This document shows, piece by piece, positions 26,478 to 35,195 of a stretch of DNA of 49,627 nucleotides; the stretch's first letter is position 1; each line of letters opens with the position of its first letter. The DNA lies in contig JAHJMO010000002.1 of assembly GCA_018821245.1 (NCBI GenBank), positions 73,231-122,857 of the forward strand. Reading direction: 5' to 3'. Below the pieces are notes generated by a model. That model was not told the origin of the DNA and did not search any database. It saw only the letters and a program-made list of their open reading frames with translations. A program made the position numbers and the translations under genes. The stretch comes from Patescibacteria group bacterium (GTDB taxonomy: Bacteria > Patescibacteriota > Microgenomatia > UBA10105 > UBA927).

Positions 26478-28697
26478 TTATTGTTCGCTCACTGATATGG
26501 ATATGTTGCCTGAACGCATAGGCAGCCGGCTTTTCCACCAGGACCACCGGAACAAATACTCCACTCCGACGATACCATTTTTATCTTTTAGCTCTGTTGT
26601 TACTTGACTAAGAGTCTTGCCGGCAATCTTATGTTGAAGCGCCGCCGTATCCACAATAGGCACGGCAACACTTCGTAGTGTCACATCAAGCATGATCGCT
26701 GAGTCTTTTTTCTTTGTCTGTTTAGCAATCACAACGTCAACAACGGTCCGTCCTGTGGAAAATTCGTACCCTTCCGGTATTTGATCTTGAAAAAGCGCAG
26801 TTAATAGGCTTTTACTGTCTTCTTCCTTATACGTTATGCCGGACACAATAAGTGTCATTTTTCCGGTTATAGCCTGTGCCTCCTGGTCAATCTCTTTGTC
26901 TATTGTCTTTTCTGATGCACTTGTTTCTATGGTGCTATCAATAAGCTTTTGCCCGCCTCCCAGACTCCCTGCCAGTTCTTCTTTGGCTTTTTTCACCAGG
27001 TCATCCGTCAACGCTTTAAAAACGGCGTCTGAATCCGCCCGTGATACGACCGTAACTTCACGGCTGGTGCCGCCGGTCAGAGCTTCTGCGTTACGCGCAA
27101 TAGCCACGTCGCTAGAAACATCTTTCAGTGTAAATTCCGTGTTTGCAGGTATGTTGCTCTGGCTTCCAACGGCTGCGGCAGTGATGCCAGCGTCCGCTTT
27201 GCCAAACGTCTTCGTTTCGCTTAATACTGACCCTGTCACGCTGGCCGAGGCTACTTGCACGTCTGCGTCCAATGTAAACTGGAGAGATCCGGCAGACAGT
27301 ACTGTCCCTTTTTTCCATAGCCGGGTTGTTGTTGACTTGTTATACATCGCTACTGTTCCTTTGGCCGGATCTCCCACGTTTTTTTTGCCGCTCACCGCAA
27401 GAGTTTTTTCGCCACTTACGGATTGTTCTACTCTGGAACCCGGTATTATCCGGCTTTCTGCGTCCACGGAGGACGCTTTTGGGTCTACGGTCAAAACCGC
27501 TTTCTGTTCGATTTGTTTCGGAGAAACCAATACAGTAACATATGCTTTCGGTAAAGCCCAATAGAGAATTCCGGCGATGACTATGATACCCAGCGCAGCA
27601 ATAAAAGCTATGCTCTTGCCGCCGGAAAACATCGTTTTCAGCCGCGTGACAGCACTTGACAAAATTGCCATCAATTGGACTTTCGGCACATGTAGCGCTA
27701 ACATGCTTGTGGATATCTCTTTAGGTTTTTCAGGTTGCTTTTCTAATATATCGTCTTTCTCAAATCCCAAAGCTTCAGGCTCAACCATCACGACGTTAGG
27801 CTCTTCTTCAATAGGATGCTCCTCCTCTTGCTCCTCCTTCTGTATCTCTTTTTCCTCCCTGCCGGACGCGGGCTCAACCATGGTGGGTTTTTCTGCCTGC
27901 TTGTCCGCCGGCTTATCCGCCTCCTCTTCCTTCATTTCGGATGCCAACTCGCCGCAAGCTGCGTAACAAACGGCTCCGGCGGGGAAATCGTCCGGAAGTA
28001 TTTCGATTTTCGGAAAATGCAGAAAATTTGCTCTTGTCGTCCATGGATGATTAAGGAGAAGCGACTTTACTTCTTCTACCGTTTTTTCACCAGTACCGTA
28101 CAAAAGAATTCGGGAAGGGAGTACGTCGTGATCCTGAAATGCCAGCAGGATTTTTTCAACCTTCTCCACTAACTCCTCATCTCGGGGAATAACCTTCTGT
28201 CCGGTCAATACTCCAACGCGGTACAGGCTAATCGTTAGCGTGGTGCCTGACACGCTCATCAAAATAACGCTTGCCGGCACTCCGTCTTCACGTTTCAACA
28301 TATACGCAATAGCTTGGTGAACCGGCACGAATCCCACCGGCTTGAGTTCCAACTTTCTCGTCAGTTCTCTTATATGAGGGGCAACTGATGTTTGGATATC
28401 ACATTCTTCCGTCAAGTACGCTGCCGGTAGCCCAAGGACAACTTTGCTGATCGGAGCGGAGGCGGAAGATTTATCTTCAACGTCTGCCAGTGCGCGGTCC
28501 GTCATCTTGGTTCTTTCGTCCCAAGAATCTTCAGACACTGCTTTTGAGGTATAGGCCACAAGATGGGGTTTGCCGGATGTCTTCGGATACCAGGAGGCCA
28601 ATGACACAGATTCCTCATCCAAAAGAAGAGACAGGAAAAACTCCTGTTTCTCAGGCTTCGGCCAAATGAGCTTTGCGATGATATCGGGCAGCTTCAT
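26478..28697 (-). CDS. PilM/FtsA-like N-terminus, acidic linker, TM, baseplate-J-like C-terminus
   Basis: 739 aa; actin-fold-like N-terminus (FFLSLLLDEESVSLASWYP...KVVLGLPAAYLTEE), Glu/Lys linker, TM (IAFIAALGIIVIAGILYWALP), Ser/Thr/Val-rich C-terminus. Confidence 0.65.
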   Translation of the reverse strand: MKLPDIIAKLIWPKPEKQEFFLSLLLDEESVSLASWYPKTSGKPHLVAYTSKAVSEDSWDERTKMTDRALADVEDKSSASAPISKVVLGLPAAYLTEECDIQTSVAPHIRELTRKLELKPVGFVPVHQAIAYMLKREDGVPASVILMSVSGTTLTISLYRVGVLTGQKVIPRDEELVEKVEKILLAFQDHDVLPSRILLYGTGEKTVEEVKSLLLNHPWTTRANFLHFPKIEILPDDFPAGAVCYAACGELASEMKEEEADKPADKQAEKPTMVEPASGREEKEIQKEEQEEEHPIEEEPNVVMVEPEALGFEKDDILEKQPEKPKEISTSMLALHVPKVQLMAILSSAVTRLKTMFSGGKSIAFIAALGIIVIAGILYWALPKAYVTVLVSPKQIEQKAVLTVDPKASSVDAESRIIPGSRVEQSVSGEKTLAVSGKKNVGDPAKGTVAMYNKSTTTRLWKKGTVLSAGSLQFTLDADVQVASASVTGSVLSETKTFGKADAGITAAAVGSQSNIPANTEFTLKDVSSDVAIARNAEALTGGTSREVTVVSRADSDAVFKALTDDLVKKAKEELAGSLGGGQKLIDSTIETSASEKTIDKEIDQEAQAITGKMTLIVSGITYKEEDSKSLLTALFQDQIPEGYEFSTGRTVVDVVIAKQTKKKDSAIMLDVTLRSVAVPIVDTAALQHKIAGKTLSQVTTELKDKNGIVGVEYLFRWSWWKSRLPMRSGNISISVSEQ

Positions 28698-28698
28698 A

Positions 28699-30618
28699 TT
28701 ACTCTAATGTGGCGTATATTCTTCGGATCCCGGCCCCGGCTGACTCCTCTTTTTTTATTGTAAAGTGCCCTAAGACTCCTGTAAAGCGAACATGTGGGCC
28801 GCCACAAAATTCTGCGGAAACATAATCGGAGGGCTTGGCTTTCTCCGACTCAACATCACCGGACAACCCAATGATGTGAACACTCACCCGATCCGGATAC
28901 TTTTGTCCGAATTCCATCTGTGCGCCGATTTTTTCCGCGACTCCCTTATCCATCCCGACTATGGTAACCGGCACATTCGCTTTGATTTTTTCGTTTACGA
29001 ATAACTCGATATTGGATAATTCATCACCAGTGAGCTTCCTTGAATAATTGAAGTCCATCCGCAGCCTTTCGCCTGTTATGTTGCTGCCGCGCTGACGGAT
29101 AGAGGGATCAATCATCTTTTGAAGAGCGGCAAGCATGAGGTGGTGCGCTGTGTGCAGTTTCGTCGTTTGCTCACTGTGATCAGCGAGCCCGCCTTTAAAT
29201 AATTTCGCCGCGGTTGCTCTTGAAAGGCGTTGGTGATTCTCGTAAACTTCTTCGAATTTTTTTTTGTCGAGAATTTTTCCTCGCTCACGAAACAATTCCT
29301 CCGTTATCTCGTAAGGAAATCCGAATGATTGAAACAGATTGAAAGCATTCAATTCATTCAATTGATCTTCACCTAGCTTCTCAAACTCTCTCAATCCACG
29401 TTCCAATGACTTCCCAAACCGCACGGCTTCCTCTTTTATAATGATCTTTATCTCGGCTGCCTTTTTGGAAACTTCCGGATAGGCGTCTTTGTAAATTTCT
29501 GCTACCGGCAAAACGAGATCGCCAAGCTTGGAAACATCCGTGCCCAACCCCAGGGGTTGAGCGTAGAGAATCGCGCGCCGAATCAGCCGACGAAGGACAT
29601 AGCCTTGCGTCTTATTGGAGGGAAGGACGCCATCCGTCATCATCATGACGGATCCTCGTAAGTGATCGGCGATAATCCGCATTGCCCGATCAATTTCCGA
29701 GTCTTCTTCATATTTTTTCTTCATCAAATTTTCAAGAATATTAATAATACCTCTAAAACTATCAGTTTTAAAAATATCTGGTGTACCATTCACCACAGCA
29801 TTCAGCCGTTCTAACCCTCCACCAAAATCTACATTCTTTTGCGGTAATTCTATTAAGCTTCCGTCATCTTGCTTCTGGTATTGCATGAAAACAGAATTGC
29901 CTATCTCCATAAATCGGCCGCACTGGCAATTTGGGTGGCACGGTTTGTTTTTATACGCCGACCGATCGTGCAGGTTCAACTCCTCGCCGAAGTCATGAAA
30001 TACCTCGCTGTCCGGCCCACCCGGCTCGCCCGGCGGCATCTTCTCCGGCTCTCCGCTCCTGCTCCACCAATTTTTGCTTGCTGGATAACTAAAAATTCTT
30101 ATGCCTTCGGGTGACGTAGGATACCCATCTCTCGCGTCAATTCCGACTTCGGAAAAAATTTGTTTCCATATGGCTATTGTTTCAACATCCGGAGTTAATG
30201 GTTGAGCTAAATTATTTCGCCATGCTTTCATCCGTTTATCACCATCGAAAACAGAAACATAAAGTCTCTTTGGGTTAAGTTCTAACTCTTTCGTCAAAAA
30301 TTCAAAAAACCACGGGAGTTGTTCTTTCTTGAAGTAGTCGCCGAGCGACCAATTGCCCAGCATCTCGAAAAATGTAGTATGAGAGGTATCTCCCACCTCA
30401 TCGATATCAGCGGCTCGGAACGATTTTTGGCTGTTGACCAAGCGTTTGCCGGAAGGATGCGGCTGACCCAACAAATACGGGATCAAGGGCTGCATGCCGC
30501 ATGAAGTAAACAGAGTTGTAGGGTCGTTGACCGGCACAATCGGAGAGGAAGGAATCACCGCATGTCCGCGCGCCTGAAAAAATGCAAGGTATTTTTTGCG
30601 GATTTCATTTGAGGTCAT
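28699..30618 (-). CDS. alaS: alanine--tRNA ligase, short form
   Basis: Catalytic domain and SAD editing motifs (HTAHHLML, CGGPHVRFTGVLG); ends at RRIYATLE, so DHHA1/C-Ala is absent. Confidence 0.95.
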   Translation of the reverse strand: MTSNEIRKKYLAFFQARGHAVIPSSPIVPVNDPTTLFTSCGMQPLIPYLLGQPHPSGKRLVNSQKSFRAADIDEVGDTSHTTFFEMLGNWSLGDYFKKEQLPWFFEFLTKELELNPKRLYVSVFDGDKRMKAWRNNLAQPLTPDVETIAIWKQIFSEVGIDARDGYPTSPEGIRIFSYPASKNWWSRSGEPEKMPPGEPGGPDSEVFHDFGEELNLHDRSAYKNKPCHPNCQCGRFMEIGNSVFMQYQKQDDGSLIELPQKNVDFGGGLERLNAVVNGTPDIFKTDSFRGIINILENLMKKKYEEDSEIDRAMRIIADHLRGSVMMMTDGVLPSNKTQGYVLRRLIRRAILYAQPLGLGTDVSKLGDLVLPVAEIYKDAYPEVSKKAAEIKIIIKEEAVRFGKSLERGLREFEKLGEDQLNELNAFNLFQSFGFPYEITEELFRERGKILDKKKFEEVYENHQRLSRATAAKLFKGGLADHSEQTTKLHTAHHLMLAALQKMIDPSIRQRGSNITGERLRMDFNYSRKLTGDELSNIELFVNEKIKANVPVTIVGMDKGVAEKIGAQMEFGQKYPDRVSVHIIGLSGDVESEKAKPSDYVSAEFCGGPHVRFTGVLGHFTIKKEESAGAGIRRIYATLE

Positions 30619-30701
30619 ATAGACGAATTATATCACCTTGCGGGAGCACGAATGTAAATACTACGACTGGCTTATCAAAGAACTCCAACCATAATAGTCC
30701 T

Positions 30702-30739
30702 GATAATATATTATCGTGTTAATATATTAACATGTTAAC
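30702..30739. repeat. clustered AT-rich palindromes between truB and alaS
   Basis: gataatatattatc (30702-30715), gttaatatattaac (30718-30731), gttaac (30734-30739). Confidence 0.8.
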
Positions 30740-31445
30740 ACGCTAATATGTCCGGTTTAATAGCGTCGTGTATGGTAAAATCTCCTACTCGTGTCCGCTC
30801 AAGGCTTGCTAAATATCCGCCAACACCAAGCGCCCCTCCAATGTCACGTGCAAGTGCCCGAATATAGACACCGGGGCCTGTGACGACACGCAGCCGCAAT
30901 AGAGGCCACGAATATTCGATAATTTCTATTTCCTTTATCAACACTTTGCGGGGTTTAAGTTCTACTTCTTTCCCTTTTCGTGCGTATTTATACGCTTCCT
31001 TTCCATCTACTTTCACCGCACTGTAAACCGGCGGCACCTGTGAAATAACGCCGCTGAATTGTTTTATTTTTCTTTGTATTGTTTCGACGTTCGACATTCG
31101 ACATTCGACATTTCTTTTCTCTCCTTCCTCATCGTCAGTCGTGCTCGTTGCCCCAAGCTTGATTGTTGCGATGTATTCCTTCTCTTTCCCAACAATCAAA
31201 GAAAGCTTTTTGGTCGCCTCACGACCAATACCCACGACCAATACCCCGCTTGCCAACGGATCCAGCGTCCCTGCATGCCCTACGCGCTTTTCACCGGTTA
31301 TCCGGCGTACAACATTGACGATGTCATGCGATGTAGGGCCCTTGGGTTTATAGACGGCAACGATTCCCTGCAACATACTCCAAGCATTATACAAGACATG
31401 ATAAGCGAAAATCCTCGAAGCTGCCAAAAAAACCGGAGAGGTCAA
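30735..31445 (-). CDS. truB: tRNA pseudouridine synthase B
   Basis: GIVAVYKPKGPTSHDIVNVVRRITGEKRVGHAGTLDPLASGVLVVGIGREATK; likely start MLQG near 31377. Confidence 0.95.
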   Translation of the reverse strand: MTSPVFLAASRIFAYHVLYNAWSMLQGIVAVYKPKGPTSHDIVNVVRRITGEKRVGHAGTLDPLASGVLVVGIGREATKKLSLIVGKEKEYIATIKLGATSTTDDEEGEKRNVECRMSNVETIQRKIKQFSGVISQVPPVYSAVKVDGKEAYKYARKGKEVELKPRKVLIKEIEIIEYSWPLLRLRVVTGPGVYIRALARDIGGALGVGGYLASLERTRVGDFTIHDAIKPDILAC

Positions 31446-31463
31446 CTAAAGCTCTGATCGAGC

Positions 31464-31492
31464 TTGACTGTTTGTACAGAATATTGTACAAT
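31464..31492 (+). promoter_or_regulatory. promoter/operator of Phd-RelE operon
   Basis: TTGACT (31464-31469), 17 nt, TACAAT (31487-31492); inverted TGTACA sites at 31473-31478 and 31485-31490. Confidence 0.75.
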
Positions 31493-31501
31493 ATTTTTCA
31501 T

Positions 31502-31765
31502 ATGAATACACTCGCTATTTCTGATGTCAGAGCAAATTTACCTTCCTTAGTCGACAAGGTAGATAAATATATGGATCGCATCCTTATCACAGTAAACGGT
31601 AAACCAAAAGCCGCAATGCTCAGCATGAAAGAACTTGAGGCGCTTGAGGAAACTGCTGAAATTCTTACTATCCCCGGGGCTTTAGAATCAATCAAGAAGG
31701 GCGTCGATGATGTGAAAAGAGGCCGTCTCATTTCTTTCTCCGAATTAAAAAAGAAATACAAATAA
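31502..31765 (+). CDS. Phd/YefM-type antitoxin
   Basis: MNTLAISDVRANLPSLVDKVDKYMDRILITVNGKPKAAMLSMKELEALEET. Confidence 0.88.
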   Translation: MNTLAISDVRANLPSLVDKVDKYMDRILITVNGKPKAAMLSMKELEALEETAEILTIPGALESIKKGVDDVKRGRLISFSELKKKYK

Positions 31766-31771
31766 CCCCTT

Positions 31772-32017
31772 ATGATCACTTCATTTTCGAAGACAGCAGA
31801 AAAACAATATGCCAAACTTCCAAAATCCGAACAAAATAAAATTGATCGAAAAGCGGAGCTTCTTCAGCACAAACCGCTCTCTGGAAAAAAGTTAGAGGGC
31901 GTCTTACGGGAAAAACGTTCACTCAAAGGCTGGCCGTATCGAATTATCTATATCATTGACACAAAGAAAAAAGTACTTTACATTCTTTCTATACTCAATC
32001 GCCAAGGAGCGTATTAG
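31772..32017 (+). CDS. RelE/ParE-type toxin
   Basis: MITSFSKTAEKQYAKLPKSEQNKI...LKGWPYRIIYIIDTKKKVLYILSILNRQGAY. Confidence 0.88.
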   Translation: MITSFSKTAEKQYAKLPKSEQNKIDRKAELLQHKPLSGKKLEGVLREKRSLKGWPYRIIYIIDTKKKVLYILSILNRQGAY

Positions 32018-32059
32018 TCGAGAGACATCGTTATGAGTAAACGTTTAGAAGGAAAATTC

Positions 32060-32139
32060 ATTTTATAATCCGCGGTGCCGGCCACTTCACTACCAAAGAT
32101 GGCATCAGACAAATTCCTGAGTTATTACCTTATCTTTAG
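32060..32139 (+). pseudogene. serine hydrolase (RBBP9/alpha-beta hydrolase) C-terminal fragment
   Basis: Frame KIHFIIRGAGHFTTKDGIRQIPELLPYL*; resembles the catalytic-His end GHF; no upstream body. Confidence 0.45.
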
Positions 32140-32321
32140 CCGACGACCTTATTAAGTTCGTTGTAAAGATTATCCTCGATTTCGATCTCTCCGCTTTCTA
32201 ATCTTTGTCTGGTTAAACGGTTCCCCCGCTCGCTGGGCAACATAATTTCCGTAACGCCGGGTAATTTTTTGGTGGATTTACAGCGAAAGAAGTGCAGAAA
32301 TTCCCACACTTTTCTACCCAA
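32136..32321 (-). CDS. hypothetical small protein
   Basis: 61-aa ORF with a weak (TTG) start overlapping the upstream CDS. Confidence 0.25.
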   Translation of the reverse strand: MGRKVWEFLHFFRCKSTKKLPGVTEIMLPSERGNRLTRQRLESGEIEIEDNLYNELNKVVG

Positions 32322-33489
32322 ACATTAACCATTCAGGCTTGAACAGGAGCAGCAAGCCAATAACAAACATCAAAACACCTCCAACCAGATGAGATAAACG
32401 AGAGTATTTACTCTGAATCCCCACTACTTGTAAGGTAATCATGGCAGTAAAGAAAATAAACAGATCATCAAGCATAAAAATTAAAATATAAAAAACGAGG
32501 TACAGATAGTATTGCCACCCCGGCAGTTCTGAGAAACTTAAAATCCGGGTATAAATAGCAGGAAGGCCGGCTGAACAGATAAGCTCTACTAAATTAACGG
32601 CAAAGGCCAATAAAATAATTCCGCCTAAAGCCAAAAGAAATTTCTTGTTTTGAGTAACGATTTTCAGTTTCTCAAATATCTTTTGTCGTTTTTCGTCCCC
32701 CATGATACTACAGCTGCCTTTTTTATTAACCCAGTAGTCTCTTAGATAATACCCGCCTGCAACTAAAGCAACCAAACCAATCAGAATCCTGACCCAGACT
32801 ACAAAACCCAAGAAAAGAAACAAGTTAAGCCAGGCAGAAAGAAAGAGAAAATAAACAAAGGCAGACGCAGCAATAAAGGCTATACCCAAAACCCACATTC
32901 GTTTTCTGTCTTTTAATCCCAAAAGCAGACTGATCAGGAAAAGGAGAGTCCACATAGCACAAGGATTAAATCCGTCTAAAAGAGCCACAATAAAGGTTAA
33001 AAGCGGCAACGAAAGACTTTTAACTTGTAGTTCACCAAAAATAGGCACTTTTAGGGTTTCAGGAATACTATTAGGTTGCAAACCACCTACTAAATCTTCA
33101 CGACCATTCTCAACCGCACGCTTGACTGCCTCTTCAATTTCCTTGCCCGTAGTTTCATCATTTAAGTAACCTGCAAAGTGTTCTTTGCCAATTACCGTAA
33201 AGGGGACGCCAGACACATCAACTTGCAATTCAACACCAACTTTTTGCAGTAATTCCAAGTTCTTGCGGCCATAAGTTATTTCATAGTCCCTAATTGTCAA
33301 CTGAGGATATTTTTCTCTCAATGTGTTCAGGAATACTTTTTCTTTAGCGCAATGGGGACACCCCGAAGCCCAGAAGAAATGAAGTGTTGCTTCAGCTGCC
33401 AAAGCCGGCCTCGCTTCGCCAAAGGCGAGTTTAACAAGAAGTAAAAACATCCCCAGTAACAGCAGGGATTTAATGATTCTGTTTATCAT
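32314..33489 (-). CDS. thioredoxin/glutaredoxin-CcdA-like membrane fusion
   Basis: Signal/TM, LHFFWASGCPHCAKEK, then TM domain with LLDGFNPCAMWTLLFLISLLLG and VELICSAGLPAIYT. Confidence 0.85.
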   Translation of the reverse strand: MINRIIKSLLLLGMFLLLVKLAFGEARPALAAEATLHFFWASGCPHCAKEKVFLNTLREKYPQLTIRDYEITYGRKNLELLQKVGVELQVDVSGVPFTVIGKEHFAGYLNDETTGKEIEEAVKRAVENGREDLVGGLQPNSIPETLKVPIFGELQVKSLSLPLLTFIVALLDGFNPCAMWTLLFLISLLLGLKDRKRMWVLGIAFIAASAFVYFLFLSAWLNLFLFLGFVVWVRILIGLVALVAGGYYLRDYWVNKKGSCSIMGDEKRQKIFEKLKIVTQNKKFLLALGGIILLAFAVNLVELICSAGLPAIYTRILSFSELPGWQYYLYLVFYILIFMLDDLFIFFTAMITLQVVGIQSKYSRLSHLVGGVLMFVIGLLLLFKPEWLMFG

Positions 33490-33619
33490 AAACGGCCTTA
33501 AGCATCCGCAAAGGGATACTTATTTAGTATATTACACTCCTTTTTAGTTGAAAACCCATGTTAAATCTGTTTTACTAATATCAGGATGAAAAATAAAAAG
33601 CTGCTTATCGATATTATTG

Positions 33620-33658
33620 TCAATCTTAACCCTCAATCTTAACCCTCCACGTTAACCA
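33620..33658. repeat. 13-bp tandem repeat (2 perfect copies plus 1 degenerate)
   Basis: tcaatcttaaccc x2 then tccacgttaacca. Confidence 0.7.
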
Positions 33659-33756
33659 CGTTCAATCATCCCCTTGATTTAAAAAGTGATTAAATAGTGA
33701 TAGTCAAAATAGCTCATCAGAACAGGATAAAAGTGTTTACTCCCCCGACAGGACAA

Positions 33757-34206
33757 CTATTTCTTCGGAAGATTTTTGAAGATTCGTTTGCGCAGTGACG
33801 CCGTGGCTTTGGCGCCCTGCTCCTGCATCTTCTCTATATCGACAAGCGCTGATTCAAGTTTACCCGAGGCCCCTTCCACTACCTGTTCCTTCACCTCTCG
33901 TGCTTTCTCAACTGCCTCCTCCTTGAGTGTTTCTCCCCGATCGAGAAGTTCCTTGCCTTTTTGCTCCAATACCCTTTTCTTCTCACCTAGCTCATCCAGC
34001 AAATCTTCTTTCTTCTCTTCGAAATCTTCCAGCAGATCTTTCCCCTGTTCTTCTAATTGCTTCTTCACCTTCTTGCCCTCTTTCGTTCCCAAAAGGAAAA
34101 TGATGACGGCGCCGATAAACCCGCCGACAAAAAATCCTATCCAAAATTTTCCGCCCTGATGCCTCTCGTCAGTCATGATCAGCCTCCTTATGCCGAAATT
34201 TACCAA
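33757..34206 (-). CDS. YtxH-domain-like protein
   Basis: GGKFWIGFFVGGFIGAVIIFLLGTKEGKKVKKQLEEQGKDLLEDF; start probably near 34176. Confidence 0.8.
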   Translation of the reverse strand: MVNFGIRRLIMTDERHQGGKFWIGFFVGGFIGAVIIFLLGTKEGKKVKKQLEEQGKDLLEDFEEKKEDLLDELGEKKRVLEQKGKELLDRGETLKEEAVEKAREVKEQVVEGASGKLESALVDIEKMQEQGAKATASLRKRIFKNLPKK

Positions 34207-34450
34207 AAAGTGAAAGTCCGGCTTTGAGTCCGCTCACCAATCCGGCTACGCCTGCCATAGAGTCGGAAACCGTTCCGGTCATCTTACCCATATCATCAAG
34301 CATCTTATTGATTTTCTGAAGAGAAAATTTCATCTCTTTGAGGATATACCACACCTGAATTCCCAACACTACAAGGAGTATTGTGAGGCCAAAACTGATG
34401 ATAACGATAGTTATTTGGACAGGATCCATGGGCAGATTATTTATGAACAA
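34169..34450 (-). CDS. small single-TM membrane protein
   Basis: ITIVIISFGLTILLVVLGIQVWYILKEMKFSLQKINKMLDDMG; adjacent to the YtxH-like gene. Confidence 0.7.
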   Translation of the reverse strand: MFINNLPMDPVQITIVIISFGLTILLVVLGIQVWYILKEMKFSLQKINKMLDDMGKMTGTVSDSMAGVAGLVSGLKAGLSLFGKFRHKEADHD

Positions 34451-34507
34451 CTCTCTTTTCTGAACGCTCCTTAGTATCTCGAAAAATCCTCACAATGTCA
34501 ATATCAA

Positions 34508-35149
34508 TCATTGAGGCTGATAGATCGCTTTTCGTTCGACAGTAGTGTTTTTCCCGTGCCGTGAGGTCGCCACAATAACAATGGTATTTTCTCCCGGTGA
34601 GAGCGGGATTTGATCAAAAAATTTTCCGTCGCTTCGCACGAGTACTCCAACCCCATTGACAGTCACTGTAGCGTCTGAATCAGTTCGGCCGACAACATCA
34701 ACACGCTGCTCTACCGATATTATTTTGTCATAAGGCGAATCGACAACCAACGCTGGAGGACGTTGAAGATCACGGTACTGAATGCCCAAGTACACTAAAA
34801 ATGACCCCACCAAACATACGGCAACAATTGTGAGAAACTTCCCTGGCGTAAGCTGGAATAGTGAGGCATTCATAGGATTTGCCATGCCAACAGGCAGAAT
34901 GCTGGATTTTGAAACATCCTGAGTCTGCCTACGAAAAAAAGCCAATACATTCTCTGCTGATAATCCTAAATATTCGCCATAATTTTTCACAAACCCTTTT
35001 GCATACGCAAGCGAAGGGAGAGATTGAAGATCATCTGCTTCAATCGACCTGAGAAACTTTTGACGGATCTTTGTGGCTTCTTCCACCTGCTGGAGCGTTA
35101 TACCCTTGGCACAACGTGCGTCTTTGAGGATGGTTCCAACGGTTTTCAT
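34508..35149 (-). CDS. RodZ-like HTH membrane protein
   Basis: VGTILKDARCAKGITLQQVEEATKIRQKFLRSIEADD..., TM, Ig-like C-terminus. Confidence 0.8.
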   Translation of the reverse strand: MKTVGTILKDARCAKGITLQQVEEATKIRQKFLRSIEADDLQSLPSLAYAKGFVKNYGEYLGLSAENVLAFFRRQTQDVSKSSILPVGMANPMNASLFQLTPGKFLTIVAVCLVGSFLVYLGIQYRDLQRPPALVVDSPYDKIISVEQRVDVVGRTDSDATVTVNGVGVLVRSDGKFFDQIPLSPGENTIVIVATSRHGKNTTVERKAIYQPQ

Positions 35150-35195
35150 ATGTTAACGACGAGAGGGTTTGATCTCAAATTATTTCAGGTGATTC

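Noticed and set aside
26836-27564. 242-aa plus-strand ORF
   Set aside because: Antisense to the 739-aa PilM/baseplate-like gene; Ser-rich shadow translation.
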